Assembly (NCBI RefSeq): GCF_000577245.1
Contig: NZ_CBYO010000005.1
Location: 248,001-312,000, forward strand
Length of the DNA stretch: 64,000 nt
Direction: 5' to 3'
Origin: Paucisalibacillus algeriensis
Lineage (GTDB): Bacteria > Bacillota > Bacilli > Bacillales > Amphibacillaceae
The position numbers and the translations under genes are program-made. The notes beneath the pieces are model-generated. The model did no database searches. It was not told where the DNA came from and was given only the letters and a program-made list of their open reading frames with translations. Every line of letters starts with the position of its first letter. Within the stretch, counting starts at the first letter, position 1. Of this stretch, positions 53,900 to 63,264 are shown piece by piece.

Positions 53900-54835
53900 T
53901 TAGATGAAAAAATAAATTAATAATGACAAGCCTAACAAAAATCCGAAAATTGTATTTGTTTTTCCCGTTAACACCATTGCAGGCATCATTTCTAATGGAT
54001 TAGTTTTTCCTTTGAAGCCTTTTACTACTTTCACTGCTGGAATTACTGCAATAAAGGAAATAAGCGACCATAGTGGCAATACATCAACAAGGATTAAGTA
54101 TAAGGTAAAAAAGAATGCTACAAAGAATAGTAGTCCTAGAAAACGAACTGCATTTTCTCTTCCAAGTAATATAGCGAGTGTTTTACGCCCACCTTTTTCG
54201 TCCCCATCTAAATCTCGAATGTTATTGGAAAGCATGATGCATCCAATGAAAATAGCCACTGGAATAGAAATGAAAATAACAAAGCTATTAATGGATCCAG
54301 TTTGGATATAATAACTGATTCCAATAATAACCGTCCCCATGAAAAATCCGGAGAAAACTTCCCCAAATGGTGTTGTTGAAATTGGTAGTGGCCCCCCTGT
54401 GTATAGATATCCTAATAACATACATACCAGTCCAATTACAGCAATCCACCAGCTAGAAACCATACAAATGTATAATCCGAGTAAAAGTGCTATGCCATAG
54501 AATATAAGAGCTAGACGAAGTACGGTTTTCGGATGGACGCCGTCTCGTACGATTGTTCCACCAATTCCTACTGATTCATCTGAGTCGAGACCTCGTACAT
54601 AATCATAGTATTCATTAAACATATTTGTTGCAGATTGAATTAACATCGATGCTAGTAACATTGCTAGAAATACTAGTATATTAATACCATCTGTATTTAA
54701 TGCAATCATTGTTCCAACAAAAACCGGAACGAAGGAAGCTGTTAGTGTATGTGGCCTAAGTAAACGCCACCATACGTGAAAGCCATTTCGTTCATTTAAG
54801 GCTATTTTAATATGATCCTTATTAGTTGTTGCCAT
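53900..54835 (-). CDS. menA: MenA, 1,4-dihydroxy-2-naphthoate polyprenyltransferase
   Basis: A 311-residue UbiA-family membrane prenyltransferase with about eight helices. It attaches a polyprenyl tail to DHNA. The two aspartate-rich motifs are NEYYDYVRGLDSDE and RDLDGDEKGGRKT. The GIGGTIVRDG loop is typical of MenA. Start at 54835 chosen with AAGGAGATTCAAGTG upstream, giving the same length as B. subtilis MenA. Divergent from menF, with a shared 180-bp promoter region. Confidence 0.95.
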   Translation of the reverse strand: MATTNKDHIKIALNERNGFHVWWRLLRPHTLTASFVPVFVGTMIALNTDGINILVFLAMLLASMLIQSATNMFNEYYDYVRGLDSDESVGIGGTIVRDGVHPKTVLRLALIFYGIALLLGLYICMVSSWWIAVIGLVCMLLGYLYTGGPLPISTTPFGEVFSGFFMGTVIIGISYYIQTGSINSFVIFISIPVAIFIGCIMLSNNIRDLDGDEKGGRKTLAILLGRENAVRFLGLLFFVAFFFTLYLILVDVLPLWSLISFIAVIPAVKVVKGFKGKTNPLEMMPAMVLTGKTNTIFGFLLGLSLLIYFFI

Positions 54836-55017
54836 CACTTGAATCTCCTTAATCTTAATATCATATTTAAGTTTAGGCAAAAAGGGTGGGGGTGTCAATT
54901 AAGTAGAAGCATTTGTTTAACCAGATTTTTGGTTAGATAGTTGTTTTCTTGAGAAACTATGAAAAAGGGAATAGAATAAGAGTTGGACAATTATGCACTT
55001 TTTTGGAGGTTAATGGA

Positions 55018-56400
55018 ATGGTAGAGGTTAAAGAGGAAACATTGAAATCTACTTTGGAAAAAGTGATTGGAAATTTAAATTCCTCTGAATCAAAACTTGT
55101 TAGTTTTACCAAGAAAATTGAATTGATTAATCCTCTTCATTTTTTTGAAGCGGGATTATATTTACATATGAATCGTTCTTTTTGGATGAGTACACTAAAT
55201 GATTTTACCATGGTAGGAATTGGGAATGCTTTTTCCATTACGGAGGAACAATCGGGGATTACGGGATTAGAGAGTAAGTGGAAGACTTTGATAAGAGATG
55301 CAGTCATCCATAATCCATACAAGGTTTCTGGGACTGGTATATCTGCAATTGGGGGAATGGACTTTGATCCAAAAAAACCACGTACCGATTTATGGAATGC
55401 TTTTTCCAAGAATGAATTGCGGATTCCTAAATTTATGTTAGTGGTACATGGTACAGCCACTTATTTGACTGTGACATTGCATGTAAATGGAAATGATGAA
55501 CCGGAAGAACTAGACAATATTGTAACGGAACAGGAAGAATTGCTTTTAACTTACCAAGCAAAACAACAACATACACCAAGTATTATCGATAGAATAGAAG
55601 TCGAACCGAACCAATGGAAAAGTTTAGTTCAAAAGACTACAGAGTATATTTCTAAAAGTACTATTGATAAAGTAGTATTAGCTAGAGAGCTACAATTAAC
55701 TTTTTCTGAAAAGGTAAATATTACGGAAGCTTTAAAGAGTTTAATGGAATCACAACCAACCAGTTACATCTTTGCATATGAAAATGAACAGAACAGTTTT
55801 ATTGGAGCAACACCTGAACGACTTGTAAAGGTTGAGCATAACGAACTATTATCAACTTGTTTAGCGGGTACCGCACCGAGAGGAATAACCGAGGAAGAGG
55901 ATAACGAAATAGGTTATCAATTATTACACGACCAGAAGAATTTAGAAGAACATGATTTCGTTGTTCAAATGATCAAGAAATCTATTGAGCAATTTTGTGT
56001 GGGATTACAAATACCAGATAAACCTGTTCTGTATAAACTAAGGAATCTACAACATTTGTATACACCGGTTCGTGGTGCGTTACAAGAAGGGTATAGTATT
56101 TTTGATGTAATCAAGAAACTTCATCCGACTCCTGCTTTAGGCGGTGAACCCAGGGAAAAGGCTTTATCATATATACGTGAACATGAACTACTTGATCGTG
56201 GTTGGTACGGAGCTCCTTTTGGTTGGGTGGATAGTTATCAAAATGGGGAATTTGCAGTGGCGATTCGCTCAGGTCTAATCCAAGGTGATAAGGCTTCACT
56301 ATTTGCTGGTTGTGGAGTTGTAAAGGAATCGGATCCGGAAACAGAATATGAGGAAACGAGAATTAAATTTTTACCGATGTTAACCATCCTAGGGGGATAA
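55018..56400 (+). CDS. menF: MenF, isochorismate synthase
   Basis: A 460-residue chorismate-utilising enzyme that makes isochorismate for menaquinone. The C-terminal catalytic domain (about 200-455) has KVVLARELQLTF, IGATPERLV, CLAGTAPRG, LHPTPALGG and the VAIRSGLI and FAGCGVVKESDPE ends. It keeps the Lys of the isochorismate synthase group near KVVLAR. Start ATG at 55018 behind TTTGGAGGTTAATGGA. First gene of menFDHB. Confidence 0.94.
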   Translation: MVEVKEETLKSTLEKVIGNLNSSESKLVSFTKKIELINPLHFFEAGLYLHMNRSFWMSTLNDFTMVGIGNAFSITEEQSGITGLESKWKTLIRDAVIHNPYKVSGTGISAIGGMDFDPKKPRTDLWNAFSKNELRIPKFMLVVHGTATYLTVTLHVNGNDEPEELDNIVTEQEELLLTYQAKQQHTPSIIDRIEVEPNQWKSLVQKTTEYISKSTIDKVVLARELQLTFSEKVNITEALKSLMESQPTSYIFAYENEQNSFIGATPERLVKVEHNELLSTCLAGTAPRGITEEEDNEIGYQLLHDQKNLEEHDFVVQMIKKSIEQFCVGLQIPDKPVLYKLRNLQHLYTPVRGALQEGYSIFDVIKKLHPTPALGGEPREKALSYIREHELLDRGWYGAPFGWVDSYQNGEFAVAIRSGLIQGDKASLFAGCGVVKESDPETEYEETRIKFLPMLTILGG

Positions 56401-56403
56401 TAA

Positions 56404-58149
56404 ATGAATCATACTGAAGACCTAACAAGATATATTGCAAACTTTGTAGATGAGCTATCGAAAAGTGGTTTAACGGATGTTGTTATATCCCCAGGTTCGC
56501 GCTCAACACCGCTTGCGCTTTTATTTGCTGAACACCCTGATATAAAGGAATGGATTGTTTTAGATGAGCGCTCTGCAGCATTTTTTGGTTTAGGGTTGGC
56601 AAAGCAAACAAAGCGGCCGGTGGCACTTGTTTGCTCATCTGGAACAGCGGCCGCCAATTATTTCCCTGCAATTGTAGAAGCTCACCAGAGTAGGGTACCA
56701 TTAATTGCTCTGACAGCGGACAGGCCTCATGAACTTAGGGATGTTGGCGCACCACAAGCTATTGATCAAATAAAGCTTTTTGGGGATTATGTGAAAAGCT
56801 TTCACGAGATGGCTTTACCTGAATCAAGTGAAACATTACTGTCGTATGCTAGAACACGGGCAGCGCGTGCAATTAACCAAGCCCTATCTGTAAATCCTGG
56901 TCCAGTTCATCTTAACTTTCCATTTCGTGAACCATTAATTCCAGATTTTACATTGGAAAATATTTGGGGCGAGCCAATACGTGAACCATATACAATTTGG
57001 CATGATGGGAAAAAGAAACTGTCCGAAGAGTTCGTGAAGCTATTAGCGAATAAATTAACTTCAACAAAAAAAGGGGTTATCGTATGTGGCCCCCAAGTAG
57101 ACGGAGACTTAGCGGAAGCAGTGACATTACTTGCGAATGCTTGGGGAGTTCCAGTACTTGCAGACCCACTATCTCAGTTAAGAACAGGTGATCATTCAAC
57201 AGAGAATATTATCGAGAGCTACGATGCTTTTTTACGAGGTGGAAAAATTCGTTCAACACTGAAGCCAGACTATATCCTACGCTTTGGAGCAATGCCTGTA
57301 TCAAAAGCTTATCTTTTTTATGTGAAAGAATATCCAGATGTTACGCAATATGTTGTAGAGCCAAATGCTGGATACCGAGAACCAGTTGGAAATCCCACGG
57401 AATTTATTTTTGCAGACCCAATATCATTATGCTCGGACTTACTAGAATGTGGTTCACATTTGCAAAGTGAAGAATCGGAATGGCTCGCACTTTGGAAAAA
57501 GTTAAATCATATTGCAAAGTCTCATTTAGTACATGCCTCTGACGAAACATTATCGGAAGGGGAGGCAGTAAAACAACTGATTGAAGTAGTCCCTGAAAAC
57601 AGCAGTCTTTATGTAGGTAATAGCATGGCTATTCGTGATGTCGATACTTTCTTATTAACTGGAACTAAAAAGCTTAGATTATTAGCTAACCGAGGTGCAA
57701 ATGGAATTGATGGAATGGTTTCAAGTGGAGTTGGCGCTGCTGCATCAGGACAACCTGTTACCTTGCTATTAGGAGATTTATCATTTTTCCATGATATGAA
57801 TGGGTTACTTGCAGCAAAACATTACAACCTTCATATCACGATTTTAGTTGTGAATAATAATGGTGGGGGAATCTTCTCCTTCTTACCACAAGCTGCACAT
57901 GAGAAACATTTTGAAGCTTTATTTGGAACACCTTTAAATATTGAATTTCAACAGGCGATTGAAATGTATGGCGGTTTCTATCATAATCCGAAAAGTGTTG
58001 GTGAGTTAAAAGAAGCACTACTAACAAGTTACGAGGAAAAAGGTCTATCGGTTGTGGAAGTGAAAACCGATAGAACCGAAAACCTTCATTGGCACAGAGG
58101 TATCTGGCGTGACATTGAAGAAGAGATTTTGAAAACGGTGATCGAGTGA
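56404..58149 (+). CDS. menD: MenD, SEPHCHC synthase
   Basis: A 581-residue thiamine-diphosphate enzyme that joins isochorismate with 2-oxoglutarate. N-terminal motif DVVISPGSRSTPLALLF, the substrate-binding RADRPHELRD-like LTADRPHELRDVGAPQ, and the ThDP/Mg motif GDLSFFHDMNGLLAAK with NNNGGGIFSFLP near the end. It starts 3 bp after menF and overlaps menH by 4 bp (GTGA), so the three are translationally coupled. Confidence 0.96.
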   Translation: MNHTEDLTRYIANFVDELSKSGLTDVVISPGSRSTPLALLFAEHPDIKEWIVLDERSAAFFGLGLAKQTKRPVALVCSSGTAAANYFPAIVEAHQSRVPLIALTADRPHELRDVGAPQAIDQIKLFGDYVKSFHEMALPESSETLLSYARTRAARAINQALSVNPGPVHLNFPFREPLIPDFTLENIWGEPIREPYTIWHDGKKKLSEEFVKLLANKLTSTKKGVIVCGPQVDGDLAEAVTLLANAWGVPVLADPLSQLRTGDHSTENIIESYDAFLRGGKIRSTLKPDYILRFGAMPVSKAYLFYVKEYPDVTQYVVEPNAGYREPVGNPTEFIFADPISLCSDLLECGSHLQSEESEWLALWKKLNHIAKSHLVHASDETLSEGEAVKQLIEVVPENSSLYVGNSMAIRDVDTFLLTGTKKLRLLANRGANGIDGMVSSGVGAAASGQPVTLLLGDLSFFHDMNGLLAAKHYNLHITILVVNNNGGGIFSFLPQAAHEKHFEALFGTPLNIEFQQAIEMYGGFYHNPKSVGELKEALLTSYEEKGLSVVEVKTDRTENLHWHRGIWRDIEEEILKTVIE

Positions 58150-58955
58150 GAAAGGTTATTCGCGATGCAAGTTATTGGTATGAGATTCATGGAGAAGGTG
58201 AAGTAATTGTACTCCTTCATGGATTTACAGGAAGAACGAAGTCTTGGTCATCATTTATTGAAGAATATAAGGCGAAATTTAAAATCTTCGTCATTGACCT
58301 ACCTGGGCATGGAAAGACAAGAACACCGACACCCATATTAATGGAACAAAGTTGCCAAGATATCCATGAAGTTTTAAAACAAAATGGTATTGAAAAATTT
58401 CATTTAGTTGGCTACTCATTGGGAGGGAGAACCGCTCTTTCATATGCGATGAACTTTCAGGAACAGTTGACATCCTTGATACTAGAAAGTGCTTCACCTG
58501 GGCTAGAATCCGAAAAAGAAAGGGTAGCGCGAATCGACAATGATGAAAAACTGGCAAGAAAGATAGAACATGGAGGGGTAGAACTTTTTATTGATTTCTG
58601 GGAGAATATACCCCTATTTGAATCACAAAAAAAATTACCTACTGAAGTTCGTGAAGCTATTCGAAACGAAAGGTTATCACAAACAAAAGAAGGTCTCGCT
58701 TTATCGTTAAGATGCATGGGAACCGGTAGTCAACCTAGTTGGTGGAATGATTTACAAAAGGTTCATATTCCTGTGTTATTAATGGTTGGTGAACTGGATC
58801 AGAAATTTTTAGGGATTAATAAAAGGATGGAGAAATCCTTAGTAAACAGTGAATTGAAGGTTGTTCATGAAACTGGCCATGCAATTCATGTGGAACAACC
58901 GGAGTTTTTTGGTAAACTAGTAGAGGAGTTTATTTTAGCAAATCGGAAAGTATAA
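58146..58955 (+). CDS. menH: MenH, SHCHC synthase (alpha/beta hydrolase)
   Basis: A 269-residue alpha/beta hydrolase that eliminates pyruvate from SEPHCHC. The oxyanion region is LLHGFTGRTKSW, the nucleophile is Ser in LVGYSLGGRT, and the catalytic His lies in HETGHAIHVEQPE. GTG start overlapping the menD stop. Its last codons run into intergenic repeat copy B, so the stop may have been provided by the insertion. Confidence 0.93.
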   Translation: MRKVIRDASYWYEIHGEGEVIVLLHGFTGRTKSWSSFIEEYKAKFKIFVIDLPGHGKTRTPTPILMEQSCQDIHEVLKQNGIEKFHLVGYSLGGRTALSYAMNFQEQLTSLILESASPGLESEKERVARIDNDEKLARKIEHGGVELFIDFWENIPLFESQKKLPTEVREAIRNERLSQTKEGLALSLRCMGTGSQPSWWNDLQKVHIPVLLMVGELDQKFLGINKRMEKSLVNSELKVVHETGHAIHVEQPEFFGKLVEEFILANRKV

Positions 58956-59025
58956 TTACTTTTCCTGCTTGCTAATGAAAAACTAACACATTCGTAAGAA
59001 GAAGTACGAATGCGAGTTTTTCTAA
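58945..59025. repeat. Intergenic hairpin repeat, copy B
   Basis: GGAAAGTATAATTACTTTTCC hairpin, then GAAAAACTAACACATTCGT and ACGAATGCGAGTTTTTC hairpin. Same order and nearly same sequence as copy A at 52718. It overlaps the last three codons of menH and lies between menH and menB. Confidence 0.75.
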
Positions 59026-59062
59026 AAATGTTTCCAATACATAGCAATGAAGGAGGATTTCC

Positions 59063-59881
59063 ATGACTGTACAATGGGAAAAAGTTCGTGAATACGAAGA
59101 AATAATTTATGAAAAATACAACGGTGTTGCTAAGGTGACAATTAACCGTCCTGAAAAGCGTAATGCTTTTACACCATTAACCGTAAATGAAATGATTGAC
59201 GCGTTTGCAGATGCTCGTGATGATTCATCTGTAGGTGTTATTATCCTAACGGGTGCCGGTGATTTAGCATTTTGTTCTGGAGGAGACCAATCTGTTCGAG
59301 GACACGGTGGATATGTAGGGTCAGACCACATTCCACGTCTTAATGTATTAGACTTACAACGTTTAATCCGAACGATTCCAAAACCAGTTATTGCAATGGT
59401 TGCTGGATATGCTATTGGTGGTGGACATGTACTACATGTGGTTTGTGACTTAACAATCGCTGCAGATAACGCAAAATTTGGACAAACTGGACCAAAAGTG
59501 GGTAGCTTTGACGCAGGTTATGGAGCTGGATTACTTGCAGAAATGGTTGGTCAAAAACGAGCACGTGAAATTTGGTACCTATGCCGTCAATACAATGCAG
59601 AAGAAGCATATGAGATGGGTATGGTGAATAAAGTTGTACCTTTAGAAAAGCTTGAAGAAGAAACATTACAATGGTGTGAAGAGATCTTAGAAAAATCACC
59701 AACAGCACTACGTTTCTTAAAAGCTTCCTTTAATGCTGCTACCGATGGCTTAGCAGGCTTGCAACAAATGGGTGGAGATGCAACACTTCTTTACTACACA
59801 ACTGATGAGGCAAAAGAAGGAAGAGACGCATTCAAGGAAAAAAGAAAACCAGACTTCGGTCAATTCCCACGTTTTCCTTGA
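59063..59881 (+). CDS. menB: MenB, 1,4-dihydroxy-2-naphthoyl-CoA synthase
   Basis: A 272-residue crotonase-fold enzyme that closes the second ring of the naphthoquinone. Features: [41 protein letters not shown], and [18 protein letters not shown], the last being diagnostic of MenB. The Gly of the oxyanion hole (GGG) is intact. Start ATG behind GAAGGAGGATTTCC. It follows menH after a repeat copy and may have its own transcript end. Confidence 0.97.
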   Translation: MTVQWEKVREYEEIIYEKYNGVAKVTINRPEKRNAFTPLTVNEMIDAFADARDDSSVGVIILTGAGDLAFCSGGDQSVRGHGGYVGSDHIPRLNVLDLQRLIRTIPKPVIAMVAGYAIGGGHVLHVVCDLTIAADNAKFGQTGPKVGSFDAGYGAGLLAEMVGQKRAREIWYLCRQYNAEEAYEMGMVNKVVPLEKLEEETLQWCEEILEKSPTALRFLKASFNAATDGLAGLQQMGGDATLLYYTTDEAKEGRDAFKEKRKPDFGQFPRFP

Positions 59882-59926
59882 TTTGTAAGATATTTTGAAG
59901 TGGCTGGGACATAACTAAATTATCAA

Positions 59927-60157
59927 TAAAAAAGACGAACAATGCGCATTATTAGCATCGGAAATATACGAAGACTCCTGCGGGAGGATAGGCATAGGTG
60001 AGACCCGCAGTGCGTAAGCACGAGGAGGATTACCAGCCGCCCGCGGCAAGGTAGACACTGCGATGGTACTTTCGAGCAGATGTCGCCCCTGTACTGGAAG
60101 TGAAAGCGAAGTAAATTTCCGAAGCGAGTACTAGCACTACATTGTTCGTTTTTTCTT
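59927..60157. repeat. GC-rich repeat with inverted arms (copy 2), MITE-like
   Basis: The element starts AAAAAAGACGAACAATG and ends CATTGTTCGTTTTTTC (10 bp exact: ACGAACAATG/CATTGTTCGT). A second inner pair is TCGGAAATATAC with GTAAATTTCCGA. Between lies the core CTCCTGCGGGAGG, GGTGAGACCCGCAG and TTACCAGCCGCCCGCGGCAAGG, shared in part with copy 1 at 1533. It has no coding capacity. The preceding GTGGCTGGGACATAACTAA is a typical flank for this class. Confidence 0.75.
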
Positions 60158-60211
60158 GTAATAAAAAAATTTTGTGTTCCTGCCTATTCTTTCAACAATG
60201 AGGTGATGTTT

Positions 60212-61666
60212 ATGGCAGAGGTAATTCCACATTGGTTAACGAAGCAGGCTTTTCTTTTACCGTATCAACCTGCAATTGAGATGGTAGACGGCAGCACGAT
60301 TACTTTTCTTGAGTTAAAGGAGAAGAGTCAGGAATTTGCCAGAAAGTTAGCCAGACTAAAGATTAAAAAAGGAAGCCATGTCGGGGTATTATCAAATAAT
60401 AACGCGACAATGATAATTGCAATCCATGCATTAAGTTATCTCGGTGCGGTTGCGGTGTTATTGAATACAAGGTTAACGGAAGACGAATTAAATTATCAAT
60501 TAAAAGACGCAGAAGTCATGGCGGTTATCTCTCAAGATGAATTACTAGACCAAGCGGAGAAATTAGATGTAGATATTGCCGTGAGTTTCTCGGAAGTTGA
60601 AAAAAGAATAAAAGAAAAGGTAGAGCTTGTCGATGTGATTAATTTGAGTGATCCATTTACGATCATATACACATCTGGAACCACAGGATTTCCAAAAGGG
60701 GTGGTCCATACCTATGGAAATCACTGGTGGAGTGCGATTGGTTCAGCTCTGAACCTAGGATTGCAAGAAACCGACAAATGGCTTGCTGTGCTACCCTACT
60801 TTCATGTTGGGGGCTTATCTATTTTTATAAAAAGTGCGATTTATGGGATGCCTGTGTACTTAGTAGAAAAGTTCAATGAACAAATTGTTCTAGATGCCAT
60901 TATAAATCGGGGTGTAACCATTACTTCTGTTGTGACGGTTATGGTTCAACGTATTCTGGCTACCTTAGGTGATAACCAGTTTCCTAATCATTTTCGTTGC
61001 ATGTTACTTGGTGGTGGTCCAGCACCAGTTCCATTATTAGAAAAGGCTAGTGAAAAAAGCATCCCAGTTTTTCAATCTTTTGGGATGACGGAAACATCAT
61101 CTCAGATTGCAACACTTAGTCCTCGTGATTCGTTACAGAAGGTAGGTTCAGCTGGTAAAGCCTTATTTCCAGCCCAAATTAAGATTAAAGACTCGGTCCC
61201 TAATGAAATTGGTGAGATTTTGGTAAAAGGGCCAATGGTATCAAGCGGATATTATAATAATAAAGAGGCAAATGAAAATAGTTTTTATGATGGGTGGCTA
61301 TCTACAGGCGATTTGGGTTACACAGATGAGGAAGGTTTTCTATTCGTTGTAGATCGCAGAAAGGATTTAATTATTTCGGGGGGAGAAAATATTTACCCAT
61401 CCGAGATTGAAAGTGTCTTATCCGGTTTTGAAGGGGTTAAGGAAGTAGGAGTTACTGGTATACCAGATGATCATTGGGGACAAGTACCGGTTGCTTTTAT
61501 TGTTCCTACTAATGAACAAATCCTTAAAGAAGATATTATGACATATGCTGAAGTGAAAATGGCAAAATACAAACTTCCAAAAGAAATTCATTTTGTGGAA
61601 AGTCTACCGAGAAATGCTTCCAATAAGTTGGTCCGTAATAAATTATTGGACCTTTTACAATCATAG
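60212..61666 (+). CDS. menE: MenE, O-succinylbenzoate-CoA ligase
   Basis: A 484-residue AMP-forming acyl-CoA ligase that activates O-succinylbenzoate. Motifs: TIIYTSGTTGFPKGVVHTY (P loop), GMTETSSQIATLS, STGDLGYTDEEGF, DRRKDLIISGGENIYPSEIE and the C-terminal Lys in PRNASNKLVRN. Start ATG at 60212 behind GAGGTGATGTTT. In many bacilli menC follows, but here an unrelated gene does. Confidence 0.95.
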   Translation: MAEVIPHWLTKQAFLLPYQPAIEMVDGSTITFLELKEKSQEFARKLARLKIKKGSHVGVLSNNNATMIIAIHALSYLGAVAVLLNTRLTEDELNYQLKDAEVMAVISQDELLDQAEKLDVDIAVSFSEVEKRIKEKVELVDVINLSDPFTIIYTSGTTGFPKGVVHTYGNHWWSAIGSALNLGLQETDKWLAVLPYFHVGGLSIFIKSAIYGMPVYLVEKFNEQIVLDAIINRGVTITSVVTVMVQRILATLGDNQFPNHFRCMLLGGGPAPVPLLEKASEKSIPVFQSFGMTETSSQIATLSPRDSLQKVGSAGKALFPAQIKIKDSVPNEIGEILVKGPMVSSGYYNNKEANENSFYDGWLSTGDLGYTDEEGFLFVVDRRKDLIISGGENIYPSEIESVLSGFEGVKEVGVTGIPDDHWGQVPVAFIVPTNEQILKEDIMTYAEVKMAKYKLPKEIHFVESLPRNASNKLVRNKLLDLLQS

Positions 61667-61726
61667 CTATTTTCTCTATACATTCTTTTCCTGTTTTTAG
61701 CCAAATTAAGGTTAGGAGGTGTGTGT

Positions 61727-62047
61727 ATGGAAAAAAAGACATATTACGTTGATATTGGAAGCGGTGAGATTTCACAAATAAAGTACCAAAATAACGATAG
61801 CTTTACAATTAATGCAACCCCTGAAGAGGTCGTTATGTTAAGGGCAAAGCTGAATAATATGGATGGCGCTGCGTATAGCAGTTTTTGGAGGGCACATGTT
61901 CCAATAATGCCTTATCATAATGATAAACCTAATGATAGCTATGATGCAGGTATGGTAGATGTCTATCAAATGCTCTATGATTTAGGGGATGAAACAGCCA
62001 AAAATCATATAAAAAGTATAGGAATTCTTGGAGAAAATCATATATAA
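61727..62047 (+). CDS. Conserved hypothetical protein, 106 residues
   Basis: A small soluble protein that starts MEKKTYYVDIGSGEIS and contains ATPEEVVMLRAKL, FWRAHVPIMPYHND and DAGMVDVYQMLYDLGD. No membrane segment or known catalytic motif. I have the impression of a conserved bacillar family but cannot name it or give a role. ATG at 61727 with AGGAGGTGTGTGT; the GTG two codons earlier is less likely. It stands in the place where menC is often found. Confidence 0.75.
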   Translation: MEKKTYYVDIGSGEISQIKYQNNDSFTINATPEEVVMLRAKLNNMDGAAYSSFWRAHVPIMPYHNDKPNDSYDAGMVDVYQMLYDLGDETAKNHIKSIGILGENHI

Positions 62048-62148
62048 GCTTGAAGAGGAATAGGATGAATTATCTTATTCCTTTTTTGTTGTTTAATGAT
62101 GATAGTTTGTAGGGAATAGTATAACTAGAGGGAAGTAGGTGGAAAACT

Positions 62149-62655
62149 ATGAGACTAATGATTGTACTAGTAGCAATTGGATTAGGTATCGGCTATCTTT
62201 TACCACTAGAAAAACCTATGAACAGTAAACAAACAGTGCAAGGTTTGACTCAAAATCAAGAAAATGTCCATTCTATTACACATGTTGAAATAGTCGATAT
62301 AACGGATAAATTTATGGATATGCTTGTTCAAGATACGGATAGTAACGATAATGTGAAGAAATACAATAACAAGGCCTCATTAATGAAAGACTTCGAAAAC
62401 ATTGCAGCAGAAGAAGTAGTGAAACCATATATTGATTATTATTATAAAGAAGAGAATGATGGATTATATATTATTCCAACTGAAACACCACCATGGTTTG
62501 ATAAACAGAATGAGTATGATGTGGTACAATTAAATCAGAATAAGATCTTGGTAAAGCAAAATAATCAATCCGAACTGTTTGGAGAGTATGGCATAAATAT
62601 CGAAATGACATTTGCAAACCAGGAGTGGAAAGTCACAAAAATAACACATCGATGA
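62149..62655 (+). CDS. Exported or membrane-anchored protein, unknown
   Basis: A 168-residue protein with an N-terminal hydrophobic helix (MRLMIVLVAIGLGIGYLLP) and no lipobox, so it is likely anchored outside the cell. The rest alternates acidic helices (VDITDKFMDMLVQDTD) with beta strands ending in EMTFANQEWKVTKITHR, a pattern like NTF2-fold proteins. I do not recognise the family. ATG after GAGGGAAGTAGGTGGAAAACT. It is 17 bp before ytkD and may be cotranscribed. Confidence 0.7.
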   Translation: MRLMIVLVAIGLGIGYLLPLEKPMNSKQTVQGLTQNQENVHSITHVEIVDITDKFMDMLVQDTDSNDNVKKYNNKASLMKDFENIAAEEVVKPYIDYYYKEENDGLYIIPTETPPWFDKQNEYDVVQLNQNKILVKQNNQSELFGEYGINIEMTFANQEWKVTKITHR

Positions 62656-62672
62656 AGTTAGGTAGCTGATAT

Positions 62673-63143
62673 ATGTTTACATTTCGAGATTATTATCAAA
62701 ATGAAGTTCGCCTCTCTTTTAGCAAGCATCCTTTCTCAAATGATCCAAGGCATGTCTGGGTCATATGCCGGTACGACGATAATTGGCTATTAACGAAACA
62801 TAAGGATCGTGGATTGGAATTTCCAGGTGGGAAAGTAGAGCTAGGCGAGAGCCCGGAGAAAGCGGCAGTACGTGAAGTAATGGAAGAGACTGGCGGAGTT
62901 ATAAGAGTTATTCATTATTTAGGTCAATATCATGTGGCTGGTAAAGCAGGGCATGTTGTGAAAAATGTTTATTATGCTGAAGTGGAAAAGTTAGAAGAGC
63001 AAGAAACTTATTACGAAACAGAAGGCCCTGTTTTATTAGAAGAAATTCCTAGGAATGTTAAATTTAACAATAACTATAGTTTTATTATGAAAGATGATGT
63101 TCTTAGATATTGTATGGAAAAACTGAAGACCACCTCAAATTGA
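62673..63143 (+). CDS. ytkD: YtkD, Nudix hydrolase
   Basis: A 156-residue Nudix enzyme. The Nudix box is intact: GGKVELGESPEKAAVREVMEETGG. N-terminal segment FTFRDYYQNEVRLSF and the EFPGGK start are typical of YtkD, which hydrolyses nucleoside triphosphates including oxidised purines and is linked to spore and stress protection in B. subtilis. Start ATG is preceded only by a weak AGGTAGCTGAT. A terminator overlaps its end. Confidence 0.92.
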   Translation: MFTFRDYYQNEVRLSFSKHPFSNDPRHVWVICRYDDNWLLTKHKDRGLEFPGGKVELGESPEKAAVREVMEETGGVIRVIHYLGQYHVAGKAGHVVKNVYYAEVEKLEEQETYYETEGPVLLEEIPRNVKFNNNYSFIMKDDVLRYCMEKLKTTSN

Positions 63144-63155
63144 GGTGGTTTTTAA
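63129..63155 (+). terminator. Terminator after ytkD
   Basis: ACCACCTCA and TGAGGTGGT pair, followed by TTTTAATT. Confidence 0.85.
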
Positions 63156-63264
63156 TTTGTGGATTTATTTTCTAGGTCAGTATTTTATTGTTATAATTTA
63201 AATAATAATAACAATGCAAAATCTCACATTGAAAAAGAAAAGATAAAACTATTCTATAAAGAGG

